Positions 44,069 to 52,223 of a stretch of DNA of 64,000 bases are shown piece after piece. The DNA comes from PRS1 sp965250265 (GTDB lineage: Bacteria; Bacteroidota; Bacteroidia; Flavobacteriales; Flavobacteriaceae). The notes under the pieces were generated by a model that did not search any database, had not been told where the DNA came from, and saw only the letters and a list, made by a program, of their open reading frames with translations. Position numbers and translations under genes: made by a program. The stretch lies in assembly GCA_965250265.1 (NCBI GenBank), contig CBDFNO010000011.1, forward strand, positions 261,944-325,943. Reading direction: 5' to 3'. The first letter of the stretch is position 1. The number at the start of each line of letters is the position of its first letter.

Positions 44069-44826
44069 GACCATATATTTTAGCAGAAACGAATTGGGAA
44101 ACTCTTAAAGATGCTACATTTGAATTGGCAGTACTTCCTTGGGGAGCAACAGAAGCTCATAACTATCATTTACCCTATTCTACTGATATAATTGAAGCAG
44201 ATTTTATAGCAGCTGAGTCGGCTAAAATAGAATGGGAAAAAGGAGCTAAGCTAATAGTTCTGCCAACCATTCCTTTTGGGGTCAATACGGGCCAAACCGA
44301 CATTTTTCTTGATATAAACTTAAATCCAAGCACCCAATTTGCCATCTTATGTGATGTTGTCGAAGTTCTTAATCGGCAAGGGATATATAAACTGTTAATT
44401 TTCAATAGTCATGGCGGAAATGATTTTAAATCAATTGTGCGTGAATTAGGATTAAAATTTCCTAAAATGTTTATCTGTGTTTCAAATTGGTTTAATTCTC
44501 TTGATAGAAATTTATTTTTTGAAAACCCAGGAGACCATGCTGAAGAAATGGAAACAAGTTTATTGCTTTACCTCAAACCCCAATTAGTTTTACCAAAAGA
44601 AAAATGGGGAAACGGAAAAGAAAAGAAAAATAAAATCACAGCATTTTCTGAAGGTTGGGTATGGACAGAACGTAAATGGTCAAAAATAAGTGAAGATACG
44701 GGAGTAGGAAACCCAATATTAGCAACGAAAGAAAAAGGTGAAAAGTATTTTAACACAGTTACCAAGAAGATGGCAAGTTTGTTTTATGAAATAAGTAAAG
44801 CTGACATACAAAATCTATATGAATAA
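44065..44826 (+). CDS. creatininase-family amidohydrolase
   Basis: 253 residues. Family motifs: AVLPWGATEAHNYHLPYSTDI (Glu/His metal ligands), LFNSHGGNDFKSI, and NPGDHAEEMETS (His and Glu). Zinc amidohydrolase related to creatininase and MftE; substrate unknown. The gene before it overlaps by 4 bp, so it lacks its own element on the 5' side. Confidence 0.9.
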   Translation: MRPYILAETNWETLKDATFELAVLPWGATEAHNYHLPYSTDIIEADFIAAESAKIEWEKGAKLIVLPTIPFGVNTGQTDIFLDINLNPSTQFAILCDVVEVLNRQGIYKLLIFNSHGGNDFKSIVRELGLKFPKMFICVSNWFNSLDRNLFFENPGDHAEEMETSLLLYLKPQLVLPKEKWGNGKEKKNKITAFSEGWVWTERKWSKISEDTGVGNPILATKEKGEKYFNTVTKKMASLFYEISKADIQNLYE

Positions 44827-44906
44827 ATATCACACAACAAAAAATAAACGCTATTAAAACAGGAGTTTATTAAAAACGTTGCGTTTAATTAAAAATAATA
44901 AAATCT

Positions 44907-45752
44907 ATGAAAAAATATATAGTTACATCAGTAATTGCATTATTAATTAATTTGGATGGTTTTGGCCAATCAGTCAACAATGAAGCCTTTAATGATTTTA
45001 CTAACCACTCAGAATTCCCGTCTTTTAATGAAGAAATGATTTTAAATATAAAAGGTGACTCTATTGCGGGTTATGCTTTTATTGCGAATGGAGAACAGCT
45101 TAAAGAGACTGTAATAATGTTACACGGATTACCTGGAAATGACAACCAATTTGACATCGCTCAATGTATAAGAAGAACAGGTAGAAATGTGATTCATTTC
45201 AATTATAGGGGTTCATGGGGAAGCCATGGAGATTTTTTATATTCCAATAGCCTTGAAGAAGTCGATGAGGTCATAAAATACTTATCAAATGCTGAAAATT
45301 CCAAAAGACTTAGAATAGACACAAATGCTTTTGTGATACTAGGACGTAGTTATGGAGGTGGAATTGCATTAATTCAAGGCAGCAAAAATGAAAGGGTGAA
45401 AAAAATTATAGCCATTTCGTCTATGAATGCAGGCTCACGATTCAATCCAATTCAAGATTTAAGCGAACTTTCGGGATGGAAAAATTATTTAGATAGACAA
45501 ATTATGCTAAACGTAAACCCTAATACCTTTTTACAAGAGATGTTGGATAATAAAGAAAAGTATAACGTGGTGACTTATAAAAACCAATTGAAGAATAAGA
45601 AAGTATTGCTTATTGAGGCCACTGAAAATAATCAAAACTGGATTAATTTACTCGAAAATATTGACCACAAAATGATTGAATCTGATCATAATTTCATCAG
45701 CAATAGAATAGAATTAACAACCGTTTTAATTGAGTGGTTAAACAATAACTAA
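44907..45752 (+). CDS. secreted alpha/beta hydrolase
   Basis: 281 residues. Signal peptide ending LDGFGQ (about 21). LHGLPGNDNQFD is the oxyanion region, VILGRSYGGGIALIQG the nucleophile elbow (Ser about 149), and DHNFISNR contributes His near the C-terminus. An esterase or peptidase of the S9-like hydrolase group. Single gene; its stop is next to element 8. Confidence 0.87.
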   Translation: MKKYIVTSVIALLINLDGFGQSVNNEAFNDFTNHSEFPSFNEEMILNIKGDSIAGYAFIANGEQLKETVIMLHGLPGNDNQFDIAQCIRRTGRNVIHFNYRGSWGSHGDFLYSNSLEEVDEVIKYLSNAENSKRLRIDTNAFVILGRSYGGGIALIQGSKNERVKKIIAISSMNAGSRFNPIQDLSELSGWKNYLDRQIMLNVNPNTFLQEMLDNKEKYNVVTYKNQLKNKKVLLIEATENNQNWINLLENIDHKMIESDHNFISNRIELTTVLIEWLNNN

Positions 45753-45917
45753 ACATAACAAAACCTATGAATGAATGGGGTTTTGTTGATTACGAAACTT
45801 ATGTGGCGCTTGGAAAGTCTGCCACTATTAATAAATTTAAATAACAGTGTGGCTTGGTGGTAGCGGAAAGGACAGTGCTTTCTATTCCCCACTCATCATA
45901 GCTAGGCGTTGTTACGT
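45753..45917 (+). repeat. attC-like palindromic element 8 (long arms)
   Basis: 165 bp. 5' arm ATAACAAAACCTATGAATGA then ATGGGG; 3' arm CCCCACTCATCATAGCTAGG then CGTTGTTACG. They pair through TAACAA, CC, TATGA, TGA and TGGGG with a 4-nt bulge. Core of the 3' end is GTTGTTACG. Confidence 0.72.
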
Positions 45918-45935
45918 AAGCAAAAAACGCTAGTC

Positions 45936-46355
45936 ATGATTAGAAAACATAAAGAACAAGATCTTGAACTGATAATGAAAGTGTGGTATGAATCTTCTAC
46001 ATTGGCACATCCATTTTTGAATTCAGCATTTGTCAATAAGGTGAAATCTGATATGAGGAATATTTATATTCCAAACTCTGAAACTTGGGTGTATGAAAAT
46101 GATGAAGGAGTAGTTGGGTTTATAAGTATGATAGACAAAGAAATTGGAGGGCTTTTTGTCTTGCCAAAAAATCATTCAGAAGGTATTGGAACTAAGTTGG
46201 TAAATTTTGTCAATGAGCTTCATGATGAACTCGAAGTAGAGGTGTTTGAAAGAAACAAAATAGGGAGAGCATTTTATGACAAATATGGATTCACCTTAAT
46301 CAAACAGTTTACTCATAATGAGAGTGGGGAAAAAGTGTTAAGATTAAGGAAATGA
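45936..46355 (+). CDS. GNAT-family N-acetyltransferase
   Basis: 139 residues from the Met at 45936; upstream in-frame TTG at 45909 lies inside element 8. Motif A reads IGGLFVLPKNHSEGIGTKLVNF and motif B RNKIGRAFYDKYGFTLI. Closest in feel to the YjaB group of small acetyltransferases. Substrate unknown. Bounded by elements 8 and 9. Confidence 0.85.
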   Translation: MIRKHKEQDLELIMKVWYESSTLAHPFLNSAFVNKVKSDMRNIYIPNSETWVYENDEGVVGFISMIDKEIGGLFVLPKNHSEGIGTKLVNFVNELHDELEVEVFERNKIGRAFYDKYGFTLIKQFTHNESGEKVLRLRK

Positions 46356-46368
46356 GAAGTCAAACCAG

Positions 46369-46508
46369 TATACAACAATGGCTATAATTCATTGCGTAGT
46401 TTTCTACTTTTCCAAACTTTGTATATATTTGCTCGGCTTAAGATTCCTACTCTGAAAATTCTACCAAATTTTCGTCACAACGAAATCATAGCCGAAACCG
46501 TTGTGCTT
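46369..46508 (+). repeat. attC-like palindromic element 9 (CAATGGCTATAATT subtype)
   Basis: 140 bp. Starts ATACAACAATGGCTATAATT, ends CATAGCCGAAACCGTTGTGC. Inner hairpin AAAATT..AATTTT. Same subtype as element 7 with a better conserved core. Confidence 0.75.
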
Positions 46509-46524
46509 AATACTGACAAAAAAT

Positions 46525-47106
46525 ATGAATGATTCAAATATTCTTGATAAACCCAAGATTCATTCAGAAATTGAGAATAAATCTAAAGAAATTGGATTTA
46601 CGATGCCTTCTGACCTTTACATAGGAACTCTGTTAAAAACGTTAATAACATCTAAACCTAAATCAAACTTATTAGAATTGGGAACTGGTATTGGGTTGTC
46701 ATTATCTTGGATGATAGACGGAATGGATTCTGAATCTAAACTTATTAGTGTTGACAATGACTCTAAACTGATTGAGATAGCGAAAAATTATTTCGGGCAA
46801 GATAAAAGAGTAGAAATAATATGTGCGGACGGAACGGAATGGATAAAAAATTACAATGGAAATAAATTCGATTTAATTTTTGCAGACGCTTGGCCTGGAA
46901 AATATAGTGAGATAGACGAAATTCTTGATTTAATAAAAATTGGTGGACTATATATAATAGACGATATGTCAGCTCAACCAAATTGGCCAGATGGACATCA
47001 AGAGAATGTTGATAAACTAATTGAATATTTAGAAGATCGAGAAGATTTCAATTTGACGAAAATGAATTGGTCAACTGGAATTATAATAGCAACAAAAAAG
47101 TACTAA
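46525..47106 (+). CDS. class I SAM-dependent methyltransferase (O-methyltransferase type)
   Basis: 193 residues from the Met at 46525. Motif I LLELGTGIGLSLSWMID, acidic post-I SVDNDS, IICADGTEW, then LIFADAWPGKYSE and YIIDDMSAQPNWPDGH. Resembles the small-molecule O-methyltransferase group. No substrate can be inferred from the cassette context. Confidence 0.87.
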   Translation: MNDSNILDKPKIHSEIENKSKEIGFTMPSDLYIGTLLKTLITSKPKSNLLELGTGIGLSLSWMIDGMDSESKLISVDNDSKLIEIAKNYFGQDKRVEIICADGTEWIKNYNGNKFDLIFADAWPGKYSEIDEILDLIKIGGLYIIDDMSAQPNWPDGHQENVDKLIEYLEDREDFNLTKMNWSTGIIIATKKY

Positions 47107-47140
47107 TTGCAACAATGACTATAATTCATTACTAAAACAT
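47107..47140 (+). repeat. attC-like 5' half-site
   Basis: TTGCAACAATGACTATAATT CATTACTA resembles the start of elements 7 and 9 but no 3' arm follows before the next start at 47166. Deleted or decayed. Confidence 0.45.
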
Positions 47141-47165
47141 AAGAGATAAGACTTAAAAAACTTAA

Positions 47166-47732
47166 ATGACATCAAAAAAAGTTAAAGAAAAATATGTTGC
47201 TTTTCTACGAGGAATAAACGTGGGTGGTCATCACAAGGTTCCAATGGCCGAACTTCGTAAGGAAATGGAAAAATTAAATTTTGAAAAAGTAGTGACGCTC
47301 TTAAATTCCGGCAATATCATATTTGATGCAATTGCTGATGATTTAGAGCACCTTGAAAAAACAATTTCAGAACATTTGGAAAAAGCTTTTGGCTTTCCAA
47401 TTCCAACTATCTTAAGAAAATCTGAAATGATTTATGCATTACTAAACAAAAATCCGTTCAAAAATGTTATACTAACAAAAGATATTCGGTTGTATGTTTC
47501 ATTTTTGCAGAAAGATATTAAAACCGATTTGCAATTACCTTGGACAAGTGATGATAACTCATTCATAATTATGGATAAAAGTGATAAAACCATATTAAGT
47601 GTTTTAGACCTTTCTGTATCCAAAACCCCAAAAGCAATGGAAGCTTTTGAAAGATATTTTGGAAAGGATCTCACAACTAGAAACTGGAATACTATCAAAC
47701 GAATAGAAAAGAAACTTGAAGCAAGCAACTAA
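47166..47732 (+). CDS. DUF1697 family protein
   Basis: 188 residues. YVAFLRGINVGGHHKVPMAEL is the DUF1697 start signature and VVTLLNSGNIIFDA the second block; NWNTIKRIEKK ends the protein. A small cytoplasmic alpha/beta protein of unknown function that is widespread and often laterally transferred. Single gene between partial sites. Confidence 0.92.
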   Translation: MTSKKVKEKYVAFLRGINVGGHHKVPMAELRKEMEKLNFEKVVTLLNSGNIIFDAIADDLEHLEKTISEHLEKAFGFPIPTILRKSEMIYALLNKNPFKNVILTKDIRLYVSFLQKDIKTDLQLPWTSDDNSFIIMDKSDKTILSVLDLSVSKTPKAMEAFERYFGKDLTTRNWNTIKRIEKKLEASN

Positions 47733-47755
47733 CAAAGACTATAAACCATTTCAAA
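47731..47755 (+). repeat. attC-like 5' half-site fragment
   Basis: ACTAACAAAGACTATAAACC matches the 5' arm pattern (AACAA..GACTATAA..). No 3' arm is present. Low confidence. Confidence 0.3.
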
Positions 47756-47775
47756 AACCCTATTAATAAAAAAAA

Positions 47776-48759
47776 GTGGATTACAACAAACAACCAAAAG
47801 TAGAAATTCATTTGCACTTAGATTGCTCTTTAAGTTTTGAAATTGTTAAACAACTAAAGCCATCTGTTACATTAAAAGAATATCAGGAATCATTTATTGC
47901 GCCTGCAAAATGTTCTGACCTTGCTGAGTATATTAAAACAGCAATAAAAAGTATTGAGCTCATGCAAACCAAAGAACAATTGAGACTGGTAACCTTAGAC
48001 TTGTTTAAACAACTTAAAGCCGACAATGTAATCTATGCCGAAATTCGATTTGCTCCATTACAACATCTATTGAAAGGACTTACTCCCGAACAGGTTGTTG
48101 AAACAGTTAATATGGCAACTGATGAAGGCATAAAAAAATATGGCATCCATGCAGGAATTATCCTTTGTACTCTAAGGCATTACACCGAAGAGCAAAGCTT
48201 AAAAACTGTAAATCTTGTGAAGCATTATCAAGGAACTCATGTGGTTGGTTTTGATATCGCAGCTGATGAGGCAGGTTTTCCTATTGATAATCATATAAGA
48301 GCATTTCAATTTGCTAAAAACAATCACATAAAATGTACAGCACATGCTGGGGAAGCTAAAGGCCCAGAAAGTGTTTGGGAGACTCTGGAAAATTTTCATC
48401 CATCCAGAATTGGACACGGAGTTAGAAGTGCTGAAGATGATAAATTACTAACATTCTTAAAAACAAATAATATACATTTAGAGGTTTGTCCTACCAGTAA
48501 TATTCAGGTAAATGTATTTGATAAAATTGAAAATCATCCTGCAAACAAAATCTATAATTCGGGTGTTTCAATGAGTATTAATACCGATTGTAGAACAATT
48601 TCTAATGTCACACTCACAAGAGAATATGATCTTATGAAGCAAATTTTTAATTGGAATAGACTTCATTTTAATAAATGCAATCTTGAAGCAATAGAACATT
48701 CATTCGCAACCGAGGATGTTAAAAATAAAATTAAGATACAAATAGAAAAGGCCTATTAG
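47776..48759 (+). CDS. add: adenosine deaminase
   Basis: 327 residues with a GTG start at 47776; no ATG is near enough. Zinc purine deaminase. HLHLD in VEIHLHLDCSLS gives the HxH pair, AHAGEAKGPESV holds the His and catalytic Glu, RIGHGVRS the second His, and SINTDCRTI the metal Asp (Asp-Cys rather than the usual Asp-Asp). Shorter than Escherichia coli Add but complete. Could deaminate a related base. Confidence 0.9.
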   Translation: MDYNKQPKVEIHLHLDCSLSFEIVKQLKPSVTLKEYQESFIAPAKCSDLAEYIKTAIKSIELMQTKEQLRLVTLDLFKQLKADNVIYAEIRFAPLQHLLKGLTPEQVVETVNMATDEGIKKYGIHAGIILCTLRHYTEEQSLKTVNLVKHYQGTHVVGFDIAADEAGFPIDNHIRAFQFAKNNHIKCTAHAGEAKGPESVWETLENFHPSRIGHGVRSAEDDKLLTFLKTNNIHLEVCPTSNIQVNVFDKIENHPANKIYNSGVSMSINTDCRTISNVTLTREYDLMKQIFNWNRLHFNKCNLEAIEHSFATEDVKNKIKIQIEKAY

Positions 48760-48856
48760 TTTTATAATGACACGAAAGATACATTAGTATAGTTCATCAC
48801 TTTTGTCACGATGATATCTTGAAGAGGTTTCCCTTGTTTATGTAACTATTCTAAAA

Positions 48857-48929
48857 ATAAATCCATTAGATTTGTAGGTATATATTATAGAAATAAACTC
48901 CCTTTGGGAGTTTATTCACTTGTTGTAGC
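48857..48929 (+). repeat. direct-repeat partner with perfect hairpin (half-site-like)
   Basis: About 73 bp nearly identical to 37296-37366, differing at a few positions. Hairpin AATAAACTCCC TTT GGGAGTTTATT, end TTGTTGTAGC. It precedes the lipoprotein at 48951. Confidence 0.8.
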
Positions 48930-48950
48930 AAATTTGAAAAAAACCATAAT

Positions 48951-49559
48951 ATGAGAATTTACATTTTAATAATTTTGACTTTTATCTTTCTTGCTTCTTG
49001 TAAAACTGACCCAAATAAACAAGTTGATGAAGGAACAGTTAAAGAAAACATATATCATAGCAAAGAAATTGGTTGGACAATGGAAATTCCTAAAGGCTGG
49101 AATATAACTCAAAGAGAAGTTGCACAAGAAAGAGAAGATAAAGGCTTAAAAGCAATAAATGAAGCGAATGGAATTGACTATGACGCTAGTGGTTTAAAAC
49201 AACTTATAAGTTTTCAAAAAGATAGATTTCATATTTTTTCATCAACATCTGAAAAATTTGAACTTGAATATGATGGAGAATATGAAGAAAACAAAGAATT
49301 GGTTAAGGAAATACTTTATGATACTTATGCAAGTAATGGAATAAAAGTAGACACAATTTCTTCAAAAGAGAAAATTGATAATTTAGAATTTGATTTATTT
49401 CATATAACAGTTTATGGTCCAAAAGGCGATATTATTCTTTATCAAGATTTATATTGTAGGTATAAAAACGGATTTGATTTTGGAGTAAATCTAAATTACC
49501 TAAACGATAAGGAAAAAACAGAATTAATGAGAGTTTGGAAAAACTCAAAATTTGAATAA
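48951..49559 (+). CDS. hypothetical lipoprotein
   Basis: 202 residues. Lipoprotein signal LTFIFLASC. Mature N-terminus GTVKENIYHSKEIGWTMEIPKGWNI resembles a PsbP-like or PsbP-C fold (IGWTMEIPxGW), and FDFGVNLNYLNDKEKTELMRVWKNSKF is like the C-terminal strand-helix of that group. Charge-rich. Function unknown. Cassette between the hairpin repeat and element 10. Confidence 0.72.
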   Translation: MRIYILIILTFIFLASCKTDPNKQVDEGTVKENIYHSKEIGWTMEIPKGWNITQREVAQEREDKGLKAINEANGIDYDASGLKQLISFQKDRFHIFSSTSEKFELEYDGEYEENKELVKEILYDTYASNGIKVDTISSKEKIDNLEFDLFHITVYGPKGDIILYQDLYCRYKNGFDFGVNLNYLNDKEKTELMRVWKNSKFE

Positions 49560-49562
49560 AAC

Positions 49563-49698
49563 GTGCTACAACAGCGTATATATTTTATTGCTTGGGACTT
49601 GTATACTCGGAAAGTCCTATGGATTTTCCTCTGGTTCGTTCCTTTTTGATAAATTAGTTGCTAAATTACGCAACGAAATCATAGCCCAACCGTTAGGC
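49563..49698 (+). repeat. attC-like palindromic element 10 (best attC core)
   Basis: 136 bp. Starts GTGCTACAACAGCGTATAT and ends CATAGCCCAACCGTTAGGC. The terminal GTTAGGC fits attC GTTRRRY exactly. Central region AAAGTCCTATGGATTTTCC and block CTCTGGTTCGTTCC as in other members. Confidence 0.78.
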
Positions 49699-49712
49699 TC
49701 AATTAAAAGCTT

Positions 49713-50171
49713 ATGAAAACACCAAGAAACCTCTTTCTTTCAATTCTAACAATCTTTTTCATTCTATCCATATTCTCAGGTTGTGATGATTCTCCAGACA
49801 CATATGTCTATTTAGGAAATCAAATGCCAAAAAAATATCTTAAAGAAATAAGAACCATGAATCTTTTAGAAAACAATGAAAAAATAAAATACTTTTATTC
49901 TGATGGTTTATATGATATCAAAGAAGGGTTTTATTTTGTGACTGACCAAAAACTTGTAGCCTATAGTGAAAATTGGGAAGAGCCTGAAACTATTATATAT
50001 TTTAACGAAATTATAAGCCTTGAAGTTGAATATCACGATTCTTGGTATGAAGATAGCTACATTATGCTAAAAACCAATGATGGATTGGAATTAGATTTCC
50101 CTGTATCAAGTGAAAGAAAAAGAGATAAAGATTTCTATAATTATCTTTTAAAAAAATCAAATTTAAACTAA
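49713..50171 (+). CDS. hypothetical lipoprotein
   Basis: 152 residues. Lipoprotein signal LSIFSGC (Cys about 24). The mature part is beta-rich: EKIKYFYSDGLYDIKEGFYFVTDQKLVAYSE and IIYFNEIISLEVEYHDSWYEDSYIMLKTNDG, a pattern like a small PH-like (YokE/YcxB type) domain. Function unknown. Last cassette before the right edge of the array. Confidence 0.72.
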   Translation: MKTPRNLFLSILTIFFILSIFSGCDDSPDTYVYLGNQMPKKYLKEIRTMNLLENNEKIKYFYSDGLYDIKEGFYFVTDQKLVAYSENWEEPETIIYFNEIISLEVEYHDSWYEDSYIMLKTNDGLELDFPVSSERKRDKDFYNYLLKKSNLN

Positions 50172-50186
50172 TTAAGGGCTTAAAAG

Positions 50187-50317
50187 TGCCCTACAACGAG
50201 TATAATTAATTGCTTCTGAATTTCCCTTAGGAATTTCCTTGCTGCTGAACAATGGGTTTCTCTCTTTTTGCTATATTCGTTCTCACGCAACGAAACCATA
50301 CACAAAACCGTTACAGC
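50187..50317 (+). repeat. attC-like palindromic element 11 (right boundary)
   Basis: 131 bp. Starts GCCCTACAACGAGTATAA, ends CATACACAAAACCGTTACAGC. Central AATTTCCCTTAGGAAATT-like hairpin (AATTTCC CTT AGGAATTTCC). Ends 6 bp from the rsmG stop codon, so it marks the right end of the array. Confidence 0.75.
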
Positions 50318-50323
50318 AAATTC

Positions 50324-50953
50324 TCATCCCTTATACTTCAAAGGCAAATGCACTAATTTTTTGGTTTCGAAGAAGTTTTCGGTATAATAATCGCTTAAAT
50401 GAAAAATGGTTGCTGTTTTATAATGTTGAAGTTCTTCGGTTAAATCACCTCCTTTTAGATATAGAATACCGTTTTTAAGTTCGTGTTTTTGCTTTTTAGT
50501 AATTTTCCCTTTTACCCAATGTACAAAGGTTGGCATGGCTGCTACAGCACGACTTACAATAAAATCGTAATTTCCTTTTATGTCTTCAACCCGACTATGT
50601 GTGGTTTTAACATTAGTTAAACTCAACCCTTCAATTACCTCGTCTACCACTTTTAGCTTTTTAGCAATACTATCTACCAAATGGAAAGAGCATTCAGGAA
50701 ACAGAATGGACAAAGGTATACCAGGAAAGCCACCTCCTGTACCAACATCTAATATTTTAGTGCCTTTTTTAAATCTTATTAATTTGGCAATACTCAGCGA
50801 ATGCAGCACATGACGTAAGTATAACTTATTGATATCTTTACGAGAGACCACATTAATCTTTACATTCCAATCTTGATATAGAGCCTGTAATTTTTCGAAT
50901 TTATCAATTTGATCTTCAGTAAGATTTGGGAAATACTTTAAAATAAGGTCCAT
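50324..50953 (-). CDS. rsmG: 16S rRNA (guanine527-N7)-methyltransferase
   Basis: 209 residues, the usual RsmG/GidB length. NVVSRKDINKLYLRHVLHSLSI and ILDVGTGGGFPGIPLSI (SAM motif I) are diagnostic, with IVSRAVAAMPTFVHW following. Methylates G527 of 16S rRNA. Core gene; its 3' end abuts the array. Confidence 0.96.
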   Translation of the reverse strand: MDLILKYFPNLTEDQIDKFEKLQALYQDWNVKINVVSRKDINKLYLRHVLHSLSIAKLIRFKKGTKILDVGTGGGFPGIPLSILFPECSFHLVDSIAKKLKVVDEVIEGLSLTNVKTTHSRVEDIKGNYDFIVSRAVAAMPTFVHWVKGKITKKQKHELKNGILYLKGGDLTEELQHYKTATIFHLSDYYTENFFETKKLVHLPLKYKG

Positions 50954-51035
50954 TCAGCTTTAAAATTTCAACAAAAGTATAGATTTTATGTTTATAATTT
51001 TATGAAATCTTTATAAGTTAAGTCGGTTTATTATA

Positions 51036-51043
51036 TATCTTTG
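51036..51043 (+). promoter_or_regulatory. putative -7 promoter box of desaturase gene (TATCTTTG)
   Basis: TATCTTTG, TAnnTTTG consensus, 53 bp upstream of the desaturase start. Confidence 0.55.
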
Positions 51044-51095
51044 CCGCTTATATGATAATTTGATTTGTTTCGTTATCATATTTAAATCATAACAT

Positions 51096-52190
51096 ATGAC
51101 AAAGCAACTGTTATCATTTTCGAGAAAAGATTCTGCAAAGTTTTTCAGAACACTTAATAAGCGTGTTAACGATTACTTTAAAGACAATAATGTGAAACGT
51201 ACAGGAAATTGGAAGCTTTATTCTAAGGCGATTATAATGTTTTCAATACTTATTGTTCCTGTAATGTTAATTTTAACCATTGATTTACCAACTTGGGTAC
51301 AAATTGTATTTATGATGATTGTTGGTGTTGGTATGGCTGGTGTTGGCATGAATGTGATGCATGATGCAAATCATGGCTCTTTTTCAAGTAAAAAATGGGT
51401 CAACAAATTAATGGGTAGTAGTATTTATATTTTAGCTGGAAATGATTACAATTGGAAAGTACAACATAATGTTTTACATCACACTTATACCAATATACAA
51501 GGTCATGATGAAGACATTGATGCAGGAAGAATAATTAGGTTCTCAAAGCATACCAAATGGTTGAAAATTCATAAATATCAAAAATATTATGCGTTCTTTT
51601 TATATGGTTTGTTAACTGTAAATTGGGCAATTACAACCGATTTTAAACAGACATACCAGTATTTAAAAAGAAAATTGTCTTATGGTGAATTTCCAAATCC
51701 TGCAACCCAATGGACGAAACTAATTATTGGTAAAATTGTTTATTATGCTGTTTGGATAGTTTTACCTTTGTTTTTAGGATTTGCATGGTGGCAGGTTTTA
51801 ATTGGATTTTTAATTATGCATTACACTGCTGGAGTGATTCTAAGTGTGATATTTCAGTTAGCACATGTTATGCCTAACACCGAAATGCCTTTACCTGACA
51901 ATGATGGCAACATGAAAAATACTTGGGCAGTTCACCAATTATTTACCACATCAAACTTTTCGCCTAAAAGCTGGCTGGTAGAATTCTATACTGGCGGACT
52001 AAACCGACAAGTTGAGCACCACTTATTCGCTCACATTAGCCATGTGCATTATAAAAAATTAGCAAAAATCGTTAAAAAAACGGCTAGTGAGTTTAGTCTT
52101 CCTTATAATGAATATAATACCTTTTGGAGAGCACTTTCAGAACATTATAATCAATTGAAAGTACTAGGAAAGAAACCTAGTTTTGCCTAA
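51096..52190 (+). CDS. membrane fatty acid desaturase
   Basis: 364 residues, integral membrane. The three His boxes are complete: MHDANHG (HxxxxH), HNVLHHTY (HxxHH) and QVEHHLF (QxxHH). Four membrane helices in two pairs surround them (about residues 45-90 and 200-255). The QxxHH third box points to the front-end/omega type (acyl-lipid or acyl-CoA) group rather than Delta9 stearoyl type. Own promoter. Confidence 0.93.
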   Translation: MTKQLLSFSRKDSAKFFRTLNKRVNDYFKDNNVKRTGNWKLYSKAIIMFSILIVPVMLILTIDLPTWVQIVFMMIVGVGMAGVGMNVMHDANHGSFSSKKWVNKLMGSSIYILAGNDYNWKVQHNVLHHTYTNIQGHDEDIDAGRIIRFSKHTKWLKIHKYQKYYAFFLYGLLTVNWAITTDFKQTYQYLKRKLSYGEFPNPATQWTKLIIGKIVYYAVWIVLPLFLGFAWWQVLIGFLIMHYTAGVILSVIFQLAHVMPNTEMPLPDNDGNMKNTWAVHQLFTTSNFSPKSWLVEFYTGGLNRQVEHHLFAHISHVHYKKLAKIVKKTASEFSLPYNEYNTFWRALSEHYNQLKVLGKKPSFA

Positions 52191-52223
52191 ACTATTTATT
52201 TGCAACACAAAATATATTATTAA

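Larger units (their letters stand above)
37296..50317 (+). other. integron-cassette-like gene array (no integrase in window)
   Basis: About 17 genes in one orientation, unrelated to each other and mostly single. They are separated by eleven complete and several partial copies of one imperfect palindromic element family (listed individually). Flanks are core genes (pruA left, rsmG right). The architecture matches integron gene cassettes with attC sites lacking an integrase (CALIN). Only one element (49563-49698) ends in the exact attC core GTTRRRY (GTTAGGC); others diverge (GTTGTAG, GTTGCCC, GTTAACA). No tyrosine recombinase gene is visible. Confidence 0.6.

Noticed and set aside
44827..44906. 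Possible further attC-like element between the creatininase and hydrolase genes
   Set aside because: Short pairing (AATAAACGC..GTTTATT, CACAAC..GTTGCG) is suggestive but too weak to call in AT-rich sequence.
37296..50317. CRISPR array
   Set aside because: The repeats are 130-190 bp, separated by genes rather than short spacers, and no cas genes are visible.
37296..50317. Genomic island made by a transposon or prophage
   Set aside because: No transposase, integrase, phage structural gene or tRNA attachment site was recognised in the window; the element-per-gene layout is not explained by a single transposon.
50239..50478. Open frame across element 11 and the rsmG 3' end
   Set aside because: Antisense to a clear rsmG gene and composed partly of repeat sequence.
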